Positions 1 through 6,792 are shown, counted from the stretch's first letter. The stretch: 9,258 nucleotides of DNA from Syntrophaceae bacterium (GCA_023249795.1 JAHFBU010000043.1:1-9258); one strand, 5' to 3'. Made by a program: numbers and translations. Notes: a model not told the origin generated them from the sequence alone.

Positions 1-1162
1 CGAGGACGGCCGGATTCATCTGGCAGGCGAGGAAGCGGTTCCAGATGAGCTGGTAGAGACGGAACTGGTCGGGTGTGAGAGAGGATTTGAGCTCCTGCGG
101 TGAACGGGAAACCGCCGTCGGCCGGATCGCCTCGTGGGCATCCTGCGCCGTCCCTGAGACCTTAAAGACGCGGGCCTTCGGGGGCAGATACGTAGCGTCA
201 TAATGGGACTGGATGTACTCCCGCGCCTCGCCCAGCGCCTCTGCGGCAATGCGGACGGAGTCGGTCCTCATATAGGTGATGAGCCCGACGGACCCCTCCG
301 CGCCCAGTTCGATCCCTTCGTAGAGCCTCTGGGCGGTCATCATCGTCTTCTTCGCAGAAAAATGGAGCCAGCGGGAGGCCTCCTGCTGGAGCTTGCTCGT
401 CGTGAAGGGGGCGGGCGGTTGGCGCTTGACCTCCTTCTTCTCCACGGATGAAACGGTGAAGGGCGCCTCCTTCAGGGAGGCCACCACTTCCGCGGAGCGG
501 GCGCCGTCTCCGACCTTTGCCTTTTTCCCGTCGATCTTGAGCAGCTTTGCCTCGAAAGGGGGCGGGTTGGCGCCTTCCAGCAGGGCGGCGATGTTCCAGT
601 ACTCTTCGGGGACGAATTTCCCGATCTCTGCCTCCCGGTCGCAGATGATCCTGACGGCGACGGACTGAACCCGGCCCGCGGAGAGACCCCGTTTCACCTT
701 GTCCCAGAGGAGCGGGCTGATCTGGTAGCCGACGAGGCGGTCCAGAATCCGCCGGGTCTGCTGCGCCTCGTAAAGGTCGAAATCCAGGTCGCGGGGGTGG
801 GCGAGGGCGTCGAGGATTGTCTCCTTGGTCAGGTCGTTGAACATGACGCGGCGGACCGTTTTCTTCTTGCCGATCTCTTCGGCGATGTGCCAGGCAATCG
901 CCTCACCTTCGCGGTCAGGGTCGGGGGCGAGGAGGATCTGATCCGCATGGGCCGCCGCCTTTTTCAGTTCGGCCATCACCTTCTTTTTGCTGTCCATGAC
1001 CACGTAGGTGGGTTCGAACCCATTTTCGGGATCGATCCCCAGGGTGCTTTTCGGAAGGTCCTTGACGTGGCCCACGGAGGCCCGAATATCATAGTCCTTC
1101 CCAAGGTATTTTCCGATGGTCTTCATCTTGGCGGGTGATTCCACAACAATCAATGACTTCAA
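1..1162 (-). CDS. topA: DNA topoisomerase I (type IA), N-terminal half, cut by the window edge
   Basis: Type IA topoisomerase that relaxes negative supercoils by transient single-strand cleavage through a 5'-phosphotyrosine. Reading the minus strand from 1162 gives 387 codons with no stop. The Toprim domain opens with KSLIVVESPAK (catalytic Glu8) and carries the acidic DPDREGE motif at residues 81-87, followed by IAWH. The active-site motif TYMRTDS places the catalytic tyrosine at about residue 297 (bases 272-274), and DAHEAIRPT follows, as in the family. The usual length is roughly 700-850 residues, so about half is here and the C-terminal zinc-finger region lies outside. I chose the TTG at 1162-1160: it begins the conserved MKSLIVVES start, lies 2 nt after the dprA stop, and has AAGGAG upstream inside the last dprA codons. 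This implies translational coupling to dprA. The identification is certain; the TTG start is very likely. Confidence 0.97.
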   Translation of the reverse strand, partial: MKSLIVVESPAKMKTIGKYLGKDYDIRASVGHVKDLPKSTLGIDPENGFEPTYVVMDSKKKVMAELKKAAAHADQILLAPDPDREGEAIAWHIAEEIGKKKTVRRVMFNDLTKETILDALAHPRDLDFDLYEAQQTRRILDRLVGYQISPLLWDKVKRGLSAGRVQSVAVRIICDREAEIGKFVPEEYWNIAALLEGANPPPFEAKLLKIDGKKAKVGDGARSAEVVASLKEAPFTVSSVEKKEVKRQPPAPFTTSKLQQEASRWLHFSAKKTMMTAQRLYEGIELGAEGSVGLITYMRTDSVRIAAEALGEAREYIQSHYDATYLPPKARVFKVSGTAQDAHEAIRPTAVSRSPQELKSSLTPDQFRLYQLIWNRFLACQMNPAVL

Positions 1163-1164
1163 AG

Positions 1165-2328
1165 TTATGACTCCTTACGTAGAAACTGTTTTCCCGGCAT
1201 CCGCCGGATGAAACCGCGAAGCTCCAAAATGAGCAGGGCGTTGAGGACCTCCTGGGCCGTGAGGCCGGAGGAGGCAATCAGTGTGTCGATATCCACAGGC
1301 CGGGACGTGATCAGCGACAACAGTCGCTGTTCCTGATCCCCGAGGCCGGCCGCTTCGGTCGGGAGAGACGCAGCCGTTTTTTCAGGGTCGCATGCAGGCG
1401 CGTCCATCCGTAAAGGAACGGGCGGTGCGTTCGAAACAACAGCCGATCCGCCCGCCTGGGGGAGGATCTCTTCAAGAATATCCTCCACGTTTTCCATCAG
1501 CATCGCCCCCTGCTTGATCAGGCGATGGGTTCCCCGCGAACCCGCGGCGCCGATCTCGCCGGGAACGGCGAAGACCGAGCGTCCCTGTTCGGCGGCGATC
1601 CGCGCGGTAATCAGGGAACCGCTTTTCTCTCCGGCCTCCACGACGACGACCCCCAGAGAGATGCCGCTGATGATCCGGTTCCGCGACGGGAAATTGGGGG
1701 CGTTGGGCGGCGTCCCGAAGGGGAATTCCGAAATGAGCGCGCCGTGGGCGGCAACGGCCCCTGCAAGCTCCTCGTTCTCCGGCGGATAGACAGTGTCGAG
1801 ACCGCAACCCAGAACCGCGATCGTTCTCCCCTTGCCGGCGAGCGCCCCCCTGTGCGCCGCGGCGTCGATCCCCCGGGCCAGACCGCTGACGATGGTGATT
1901 CCCTGGAGAGCGAGTTCGCGGCTGATCTTTTCCGTCGTGTACCGGCCGTAGACGGAGGCAAGGCGCGATCCGACCACCGCCACACAGATCTCCTCCGGGC
2001 AGAGCGTTCCCTTCACATAGAGAAGCGGGGGATAGTCGTAGATGTTCAGGAGATTCCGCGGGTAGAGCTCATCCTCGCATGTCACGATGGTGACACCAAG
2101 TTCCCGGGCCCGTTCGATCTCCCGGTCGGCCATTCCCCAGTCTGCGAAGGAGCGGATATGGTCCGCTGTCTTCGGACCGACCCCAGGGATCACCTGGAGA
2201 TCCCGCGCGTTAGCGGAAAAGACCGCCCGTGGTGAAGAAAAAGCCTGAAGCAGGGTCCGGAAACCCACACAGCCGACCTCTTCCACCGCCCGAAGGGCAA
2301 TCCAGTATTTCAGCGATTCCCTATCCAT
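1165..2328 (-). CDS. dprA: DNA-processing protein DprA (Smf)
   Basis: DprA binds incoming single-stranded DNA in the cytoplasm during natural transformation and loads RecA. It is also widespread in bacteria not known to be competent. The protein has about 387 residues. An N-terminal helix-hairpin-helix-like segment (VIPGVGPKTADHI, about 48-60) precedes the Rossmann-like domain, about 115-290. That domain has GSRLASVYG, SGLARGIDAAAH, AVLGCGLDTVYPPEN, SEFPFGTPPNAPNFPSRN and EAGEKSGSLITA, all hallmarks of the family. After a Pro/Ala-rich linker (about 295-330), residues 332-388 form a winged-helix-like C-terminal domain (DML1 type). GTG at 2331 is directly followed by ATG at 2328. I prefer the ATG because a weak GGAA lies about 10 nt upstream, but either is possible. 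The gene ends with TAA at 1167-1165, two bases before topA, so the two genes form an operon. Confidence 0.97.
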   Translation of the reverse strand: MDRESLKYWIALRAVEEVGCVGFRTLLQAFSSPRAVFSANARDLQVIPGVGPKTADHIRSFADWGMADREIERARELGVTIVTCEDELYPRNLLNIYDYPPLLYVKGTLCPEEICVAVVGSRLASVYGRYTTEKISRELALQGITIVSGLARGIDAAAHRGALAGKGRTIAVLGCGLDTVYPPENEELAGAVAAHGALISEFPFGTPPNAPNFPSRNRIISGISLGVVVVEAGEKSGSLITARIAAEQGRSVFAVPGEIGAAGSRGTHRLIKQGAMLMENVEDILEEILPQAGGSAVVSNAPPVPLRMDAPACDPEKTAASLPTEAAGLGDQEQRLLSLITSRPVDIDTLIASSGLTAQEVLNALLILELRGFIRRMPGKQFLRKES

Positions 2329-2406
2329 CACTTAAATTCATTCCACATGTATGCGATTCGAAACCTTGCAACCGATGAGTCGAAAATGAGCGAAAAGGCG
2401 AGGGAA

Positions 2407-2434
2407 GATATATCGGATCTCCAAAAGGTGTCAA
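2407..2434 (-). promoter_or_regulatory. Predicted sigma70-type promoter for dprA-topA
   Basis: On the minus strand a perfect TTGACA (-35, bases 2434-2429) is followed by a 16-nt spacer and TATATC (-10, bases 2412-2407). Transcription would start near 2400, about 70 nt before the dprA start. The orientation and position fit a promoter driving dprA and topA. Predicted from sequence only. Confidence 0.6.
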
Positions 2435-2517
2435 GTCTTTTCAAGTGGCGAAAAACCGTTGCGTTCTTTGATGCTTTGGGTTAGAAGCGACCCATGAATG
2501 GTCCCTATGGGGTTCTT

Positions 2518-4215
2518 ATGACAAGGCGTTTTTTCATCGCGATATCTCTTTTTTGGATCGGATTTTATACCGTGACGGCCTTCGCCGAAACGGGCGCAAA
2601 ACCCCCTTCGGCTTCCGCCGATGTCCCGGATTCTCTCCAGTCTGTGCTGGAGGTCGTGCCGCGGGAAATCGATCTCGGCACACTCGGTCCGGGAGAGGAA
2701 GCGAGAGGGGCCTTCTACCTGAAGATCGTCGGATCGGAGACCCCGGAGTGGTTCGCGGAAGGGCCGAAGGGGTGGACCCTCATCGAGAATCAGAGTCCGA
2801 ACAAAGACCAGAATCAGAATTTCTCGGGCATCATTGGGCGGACGCCGGAACATCTGCGTATCCGTATTGTCAATGTAAGAGAAATCGGAACGTCGAAAAA
2901 GCGGGCCTGTTCGGTGGTCCTCCACCTGGAGGCGGCGGGGCATGCAGCCGCCTTCCACCGCGACGTCCCCGTGGGAGATCTGCGGGAAGAGATCCGTTTA
3001 AGTCATGGCGGCGAAACGGTATCCGTTTTCTTTCAGGTCAGGCTGGTTGCGCTGGCCACCGAGCCTCAATTGGATCTGGAACCCCTCCGGATGGATTTCG
3101 GAACCATCCGCCCGGGCGAGCAGATTACCAAGAGAATCCTTCTCAAAAATAAGGGGCGGGAGCCCCTGACGTGGAAGACGGGCGTTGCGGGAGGAAAGGG
3201 CATGCCCTCGACGGCGCAGCCGCTGGTGGGGCAATATGTCTCCTTTCGGAGTGAGACCGCCGGTGCAGTCGCATACCCTTTAAGCGGACTGCAACAGGAA
3301 GGACTTGAACTTTCCGGAAACTGGGAAGATGAGGGAGGCTATCCTTCCGGGCAGGGCGAACAGAACGTCCTGCGCTACCGATTCTCGGGCATGGGGATTA
3401 ACCTTTATTTCTGGAAATCTCCGGATGGCGGGCCCTTCAGCGTATATTTAGATGAGCAGTTTGTCACTCTTGTCGACGGTCATGCGGAGCGCCGGGAGAG
3501 GGGAGAAGCCTTGGTCTTCGAAGGACAGATTGAAGGCCCTCATCTTCTGACGATCGTCAACGGGGCGGGAAAGCTGACGCTGGAAGGGGTACGGATCCTG
3601 GGGAAATCGATTCAGAAAGGGCCTCGCGGCTGGATCACCCTTTTTCCGGACAGCGGCTTTACCACCCGGGAAACGGACTTCATCAACGTTGCGATCAACG
3701 CGCGCCAGCTTGCACCCGGAATTTACGGGGATCACGTTTTTTTTGCCTCCAACGGCGGGGAGGCCGATGTGGAGGTCTTTCTGGAAGTAGCGGCTGAAAC
3801 GACGCCACGATTCCTGAATGTTCACCGCTATCTCACCGGTTCCGATTACCTCTATACAACCAATCCACAGGCTGAGGCTTCACGCCTCCGTTTGAAAGGA
3901 TACCGGCTCGACGGGATCGTCTTTCGTCTTTTTGCACCGGGGACGCCGGGGACGACCGATTTCTTCAGGTGGTTCAACCCTTCAAAGGGAGACCATTATT
4001 ACTCACACGATCCGAAAGGGGGCAAGCCCCTTCCGGGCTATCTCTTCGAGGGGGCCATCGGCAACATCGCCACCTCTCGCCTCACGGGTACGCGGGAACT
4101 CTACCTTTGGTTCAATCCGGCCAAAGGCGGCCATTTCTACACGACCGAGCAGGCCGGGGAAGGGCTCGCGAAAAAAGGATACCGCTTCGAAGGCATCGTC
4201 GGATTCGTCCGTTGA
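2518..4215 (+). CDS. Secreted multi-domain protein with Ig-like (ASH/BACON-like), jelly-roll-like and C-terminal DUF5648-like repeats
   Basis: Probable exported or periplasmic protein; function not known. From ATG 2518 it has 565 residues and starts with a classical signal peptide (basic MTRRFF, hydrophobic core, cleavage likely after AFA at residue 23). An in-frame ATG at 2494 adds eight residues before the basic segment and fits a signal peptide less well. Two segments resemble ASH/DUF1573-type Ig folds: VPREIDLGTLGPGEEARG (about 47-64) and LRMDFGTIRPGEQITKRI (about 190-207). Residues 237-363 look like a beta-sandwich: the pattern SPDGGPFSVYLD then EGPHLLTIVN is typical of carbohydrate-binding-like jelly rolls. 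Residues 372-424 (GWITLF ... APGIYGDHVFFASNGGEADV) resemble a BACON/ASH strand set. Residues 429-565 carry three repeats of the DUF5648 type, with FNPSKGDHYYSHD, FNPAKGGHFYTTE and GYRFEGIVG. Such repeats occur in surface or secreted proteins. No enzyme active site is recognised; binding or adhesion is an inference. It appears to be a single-gene unit facing away from dprA. Confidence 0.85.
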   Translation: MTRRFFIAISLFWIGFYTVTAFAETGAKPPSASADVPDSLQSVLEVVPREIDLGTLGPGEEARGAFYLKIVGSETPEWFAEGPKGWTLIENQSPNKDQNQNFSGIIGRTPEHLRIRIVNVREIGTSKKRACSVVLHLEAAGHAAAFHRDVPVGDLREEIRLSHGGETVSVFFQVRLVALATEPQLDLEPLRMDFGTIRPGEQITKRILLKNKGREPLTWKTGVAGGKGMPSTAQPLVGQYVSFRSETAGAVAYPLSGLQQEGLELSGNWEDEGGYPSGQGEQNVLRYRFSGMGINLYFWKSPDGGPFSVYLDEQFVTLVDGHAERRERGEALVFEGQIEGPHLLTIVNGAGKLTLEGVRILGKSIQKGPRGWITLFPDSGFTTRETDFINVAINARQLAPGIYGDHVFFASNGGEADVEVFLEVAAETTPRFLNVHRYLTGSDYLYTTNPQAEASRLRLKGYRLDGIVFRLFAPGTPGTTDFFRWFNPSKGDHYYSHDPKGGKPLPGYLFEGAIGNIATSRLTGTRELYLWFNPAKGGHFYTTEQAGEGLAKKGYRFEGIVGFVR

Positions 4216-4250
4216 ACGGTGAAGGTAAAACAAGAAAGTGCATTCCGGTC

Positions 4251-4279
4251 TTGACAAAGGGTGGCAAAGGGTTTATATG
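4251..4279 (+). promoter_or_regulatory. Predicted promoter of the tRNA operon, GC-rich discriminator
   Basis: TTGACA (4251-4256), a 17-nt spacer and TATATG (4274-4279) make a near-consensus sigma70 promoter 47 nt before the first tRNA. The bases just after the -10 (CCCCTC) form a C-rich discriminator. Such discriminators are typical of stable-RNA promoters under stringent (ppGpp/DksA) control. That regulation is an inference. Confidence 0.7.
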
Positions 4280-4325
4280 CCCCTCTCTTTTCAAAAGGAC
4301 TGAATGCAGTGCGTCGAAAGGATAC

Positions 4326-4402
<77 letters not shown>

Positions 4403-4411
4403 GGCAGGAAT

Positions 4412-4489
4412 GGTGGGTGTAGCTCAGTTGGTTAGAGTGCCGGGTTGTGGCCCCGGAGGCCGAGGGTTCAAATCCCTTCACTCACCCCA
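4412..4489 (+). tRNA. tRNA-His (anticodon GTG)
   Basis: A cloverleaf with anticodon GTG at 4447-4449 in the loop TTGTGGC, closed by CCGGG/CCCGG. The acceptor stem GTGGGTG pairs with CACTCAC. An extra 5' G at 4412 (G-1) faces C73 at 4486, the identity element of histidine tRNA, so I include it. CCA is encoded at 4487-4489. It lies 9 nt after tRNA-Arg(TCT), in the same operon. Confidence 0.97.
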
Positions 4490-4496
4490 GTTTACG

Positions 4497-4512
4497 TCCG
4501 GCCGCAGCCGGA
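4497..4512 (+). repeat. Small hairpin in the tRNA-His / tRNA-Arg spacer
   Basis: TCCGGC and GCCGGA form a perfect 6-bp stem around CGCA between two tRNAs. No T run follows, so it is not a terminator. A role in separating or processing the precursor is only possible. Confidence 0.35.
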
Positions 4513-4522
4513 AACGGATGAA

Positions 4523-4600
4523 GCGCCCGTAGCTCAGCCAGGATAGAGTCGCAGACTTCGAATCTGTTGGTCGTAGGTTCGAATCCTACCGGGCGCACCA
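4523..4600 (+). tRNA. tRNA-Arg (anticodon TCG)
   Basis: A cloverleaf with acceptor GCGCCCG pairing perfectly with CGGGCGC, discriminator A, and encoded CCA ending at 4600. The anticodon stem GCAGA/TCTGT (with a G-U) encloses CTTCGAA with anticodon TCG at 4558-4560, reading CGA and probably other CGN codons. The T arm is GTAGG-TTCGAAT-CCTAC. A run of seven T follows at 4603-4609. Confidence 0.96.
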
Positions 4601-4635
4601 ATTTTTTTGTATCGATAGATGGAACGACCGGACAC

Positions 4636-4711
4636 GGGCCCTTAGCTCAGTTGGTAGAGCAACTGACTCTTAATCAGTAGGTTGTCGGTTCGATCCCGAC
4701 AGGGCTCACCA
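4636..4711 (+). tRNA. tRNA-Lys (anticodon CTT)
   Basis: A 76-nt cloverleaf. Acceptor GGGCCCT pairs with AGGGCTC (one G-U). The anticodon stem ACTGA/TCAGT encloses CTCTTAA with anticodon CTT at 4669-4671, reading AAG. The T arm is GTCGG-TTCGATC-CCGAC, and CCA is encoded at 4709-4711. Last tRNA of the cluster, immediately followed by the terminator hairpin. Confidence 0.97.
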
Positions 4712-4713
4712 AG

Positions 4714-4758
4714 AAATTTAAGGGGCCAGGCAATCACCGCCTGGCCCCTTAAATTTTT
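4714..4758 (+). terminator. Intrinsic terminator of the tRNA operon (perfect 18-bp stem)
   Basis: The arms 4714-4731 and 4739-4756 are perfectly complementary over 18 bp, with a 7-nt loop (AATCACC). The stem has a GC-rich core (GGGGCCAGGC) and A/T-rich outer ends, so the 3' side finishes in a T run (4754-4758). By symmetry there is an A-rich stretch on the 5' side, so it could terminate in both directions. It separates the tRNA unit from the promoter at 4778. Confidence 0.88.
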
Positions 4759-4777
4759 GCAAACAGAAAACAAATCC

Positions 4778-4806
4778 TTGACATCAGCGGCAATAAAGCT
4801 TATAGG
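4778..4806 (+). promoter_or_regulatory. Predicted promoter of the small ORF / helicase unit
   Basis: A perfect TTGACA (4778-4783), a 17-nt spacer and TATAGG (4801-4806). The transcript would start near 4812, about 125 nt before the start codon at 4937. It lies just after the tRNA terminator, so the downstream unit should have its own promoter. Only the -10 is imperfect. Confidence 0.62.
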
Positions 4807-4843
4807 ATGCGCGCTTTAGTTTGGTTTTGGCTGTCTCTCCCCA

Positions 4844-4879
4844 CCCAGAGCCTGTGAAAAAAGGCCTCTGGGTTTTTTT
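4844..4879 (+). terminator. Early intrinsic terminator in the leader (possible attenuator or sRNA end)
   Basis: CCCAGAG-CC (4844-4852) pairs with GGC-CTCTGGG (4863-4872), leaving one bulged base, around a 10-nt A-rich loop. Seven T follow (4873-4879). This is a strong Rho-independent terminator by shape. It lies after the predicted promoter at 4778-4806 and before the genes at 4937 and 5110. It would therefore end most transcripts after about 65 nt unless bypassed. Either the helicase unit is attenuated or a short RNA is made here. Confidence 0.75.
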
Positions 4880-4936
4880 GCGCCTGAAAGAATGAACCGG
4901 CATCAGGGGGGCAGACCGGAACAAGACAGGAGGAAT

Positions 4937-5113
4937 ATGGCAAGACAAAGTCAGAACAATTTCATCAAACGGCAAAAGGAGCTCGAGCGCATACGAAAGG
5001 CGAGCGAGAAAATGGCCAAACGACAGAAGCAGAAGAAAGACGACATTAACGACAATATTAACAGCGACAATATTAACAACGAAAATATTAACATTGAGAA
5101 GGAAATTGAATGA
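4937..5113 (+). CDS. Small basic coiled-coil-like protein with Asn/Asp/Ile repeat tail, coupled to the helicase
   Basis: A 58-residue protein of unknown function. The start ATG 4937 is chosen because AGGAGG ends 3 nt upstream; an in-frame ATG at 4892 has no good ribosome-binding site. Residues 1-33 are highly charged and mostly Lys/Arg/Gln/Glu (MARQSQNNFIKRQKELERIR...), likely one long helix. Residues 34-58 change abruptly to an acidic/Asn-rich repeat of the form D-N-I-N, encoded by AT-rich repeats around AATATTAAC, quite unlike the GC-rich neighbours. The stop TGA overlaps the helicase ATG as ATGA, so the two are translationally coupled. I recall similar small lysine-rich proteins before DEAD-box genes in deltaproteobacteria, but cannot verify this here. 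RNA binding or helping the helicase is an inference. Confidence 0.72.
   Translation: MARQSQNNFIKRQKELERIRKASEKMAKRQKQKKDDINDNINSDNINNENINIEKEIE
5051..5092 (+). repeat. AT-rich tandem repeat (12/15-bp units ending ATTAAC)
   Basis: Successive units end in AATATTAAC: 5051-5062 (12 bp), 5063-5077 (15 bp) and 5078-5092 (15 bp), with a shorter partial copy ending ATTAAC at 5050. All unit lengths are multiples of three, so gain or loss keeps the frame of the small protein. Each unit has the palindrome AATATT. The units are diverged from each other. Confidence 0.7.
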
Positions 5114-6432
5114 GTTTTAAACAGTTTAATCTACACACGCAGATCGAAACGGGCATTGAGGCCCTGGGTTACACGGCTCCGACGCCGATTCAACTTAAAG
5201 CCATGCCCGCCGTCCTCCAGGGCAAAGATGTCATGGGGCTGGCCCAGACGGGCACGGGCAAGACTGCCGCGTTCGCGCTTCCCATCCTGCAGCGCCTGAT
5301 GAACGGTCCGCGAAAAAGGCTTCGCGCGTTAATCGTTGCCCCAACACGGGAGCTGGCGGAACAGATCCACGAAGCCATCGGCGGGCTGGGCCGGGCGACG
5401 AAACTTAAAAGCGTCGCCATTTATGGCGGGGTAAGCAAGAACCCCCAGATCCGGTCGCTCCGCCAGGGGGTCGAGATCGTGGTGGCCTGCCCGGGACGTC
5501 TGCTTGACCTGGCTGACCAGGGAGAAATTGATTTTTCCAATATAGAGGTTCTCGTCCTGGACGAGGCGGACCGTATGTTCGACATGGGTTTTCTGCCGGA
5601 TATCCGAAAAATCATAAAACGGTTGCCGACAAAACGACAGACCCTGCTCTTCTCCGCCACGATGCCGGACGACATCCGGGCCCTGGCCGGGGATATCCTC
5701 CGCGATCCGGTGACCATCCGGGTCGGCGCGGGTGTTCCCGTGGCCTCTGTTTCCCACGCGGTCTTCCCCGTGGCGTCGCACCTCAAGACGGCCCTGCTGA
5801 TGAAGCTGCTCGACCGCACGGACACGGAATCGGTCCTCGTCTTCACGCGCACGAAGCACCGCACGACGCGCGTTGCCGAGCAGATGAAACGGGCCGGTTT
5901 GTCGGTTGCGTCATTGCAGGGCAACCTTTCGCAGAACAGGCGCCAGGATGCGCTCAACGGCTTTCGTGAAGGAAGATATCAGATCCTGGTAGCCACCGAC
6001 ATCGCCGCCCGGGGGATCGATGTCTCCGGGATATCCCATGTGATCAACTACGACATGCCCAGCACGGTCGACGCCTATACACACCGGATCGGCCGCACAG
6101 GCCGCGCCGCGAAGACCGGAGACGCCTTCACCTTTGTGACGCCGCAGGACGGTTCTTTTGTGGGGGACATCGAACATGTCCTCGGAGAGAGAATCGAAAG
6201 GCGCACGCTGAAGGATTTTGATTACAACCTGCCGGCGCCCGCAGGCGGCGGGGAATCCGAACGCCCGAGGAGTTTCGGACGGCAGGGAAGACCGGCGCCC
6301 GTTTCGCCATATGCCCCGGTGAAAAGAGGAGGCGATTCCCGGCGGGGGGCGGCGCGCCCATCGGGACGCCGGAGCGGCGGACGATCGCTCTCGGGATTTC
6401 CCCAGTTACGGAGCTCCTCCAAAGACAGATAA
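5110..6432 (+). CDS. rhlE: DEAD-box ATP-dependent RNA helicase, RhlE-like
   Basis: Cytoplasmic ATP-dependent RNA helicase that unwinds short RNA duplexes, acting in ribosome assembly, mRNA decay or cold adaptation in related proteins. The 440 residues show all core motifs in order: Q motif (GYTAPTPIQ, 20-28), motif I AQTGTGKT (45-52), Ia PTRELAEQ (78-85), CPGR (127-130), motif II DEAD (151-154), SAT (182-184), FTRTKH (245-250), ATDIAARGID (295-304) and HRIGRTGR (325-332). Motif Ib has CPGR instead of the common TPGR. After about residue 375 comes a low-complexity Gly/Arg/Pro/Ser tail (net basic, to 440) as found in RhlE proteins, probably for extra RNA binding. The start ATG overlaps the stop of the small basic gene (ATGA), so translation is coupled. 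RhlE is the best subfamily match; other DEAD-box subfamilies are less likely. Confidence 0.93.
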   Translation: MSFKQFNLHTQIETGIEALGYTAPTPIQLKAMPAVLQGKDVMGLAQTGTGKTAAFALPILQRLMNGPRKRLRALIVAPTRELAEQIHEAIGGLGRATKLKSVAIYGGVSKNPQIRSLRQGVEIVVACPGRLLDLADQGEIDFSNIEVLVLDEADRMFDMGFLPDIRKIIKRLPTKRQTLLFSATMPDDIRALAGDILRDPVTIRVGAGVPVASVSHAVFPVASHLKTALLMKLLDRTDTESVLVFTRTKHRTTRVAEQMKRAGLSVASLQGNLSQNRRQDALNGFREGRYQILVATDIAARGIDVSGISHVINYDMPSTVDAYTHRIGRTGRAAKTGDAFTFVTPQDGSFVGDIEHVLGERIERRTLKDFDYNLPAPAGGGESERPRSFGRQGRPAPVSPYAPVKRGGDSRRGAARPSGRRSGGRSLSGFPQLRSSSKDR

Positions 6433-6512
6433 CGAACGACGCCCGGACGGATTTGCTAAAACAGGAACTCGTCTGATTTGGGCCTGTAGTGGTCAGAATT
6501 ACACGGTCGCCG

Positions 6513-6553
6513 AAAACCGCCGCCTTCCTTCTTCAGGGCGGCGGTTTTATTTT
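6513..6553 (+). terminator. Intrinsic terminator of the helicase unit
   Basis: AAAACCGCCGCC (6513-6524) and GGCGGCGGTTTT (6537-6548) form a perfect 12-bp stem around a 12-nt pyrimidine-rich loop, followed by a T-rich tail (ATTTTT). The A/T ends make it plausible in both directions. It lies 81 nt after the helicase stop. Confidence 0.88.
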
Positions 6554-6640
6554 TAGCCCGGATCTACGAATCGCGGAGCGGATCTTCTCCCCTTGCCTTT
6601 CCCCGGTGAGATCGATCCGCGTGTAGAAATCTCCTTCTTC

Positions 6641-6669
6641 TTGACAAACCCTGCCGCCTGTCGTAGTGT
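6641..6669 (+). promoter_or_regulatory. Possible promoter of the transporter gene
   Basis: Perfect TTGACA (6641-6646), 17-nt spacer, then a poor -10 TAGTGT (6664-6669, three of six matches). It would give a leader of about 115 nt before ATG 6793. A weak or activated promoter is possible. Confidence 0.35.
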
Positions 6670-6792
6670 CCGACCCGTGTGCGACCGGTTATTGTAACTA
6701 TTGAATATCCGGCCACGACTGCATTCGTTGAGATGTTTTCAGAGCGCATCTTGAACCTCATGCCAATGAACCGTTAAACTGAAGAGGTGAGT

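Larger units (their letters stand above)
6433..6786. other. Intergenic region between helicase and transporter
   Basis: About 350 bases with no convincing gene. It holds the helicase terminator (6513-6553) and a weak promoter candidate (6641-6669). A 7-bp arm pair GCGGATC / GATCCGC (around 6579 and 6613) is too far apart to be persuasive. A 65-codon minus-strand frame (6564-6761) has no good ribosome-binding site and no recognisable motif. Confidence 0.6.

Noticed and set aside
16..1138. Several frames over topA on both strands
   Set aside because: topA covers the region with clear catalytic motifs; the other frames have no motif or ribosome-binding site.
1525..2235. Long plus-strand open frame (236 codons) opposite dprA
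   Set aside because: It lies fully over the well-supported dprA gene. The translation is rich in Arg/Gly/Asp/Pro with no family motif, as expected for a GC-rich antisense shadow.
2435..2517. Promoter for the secreted-protein gene (TTGCGT-17-TAGAAG around 2459)
   Set aside because: Matches are too weak to claim. A promoter must lie somewhere in 2340-2500, but I cannot place it.
4892..4936. Upstream in-frame ATG for the small basic protein
   Set aside because: It has no Shine-Dalgarno and adds a stretch unlike the rest. ATG 4937 has AGGAGG just before it.
5329..5957. Two minus-strand open frames of about 176-178 codons opposite the helicase
   Set aside because: They are shadows of the helicase coding sequence, with Arg/Ser-rich translations and no ribosome-binding site.
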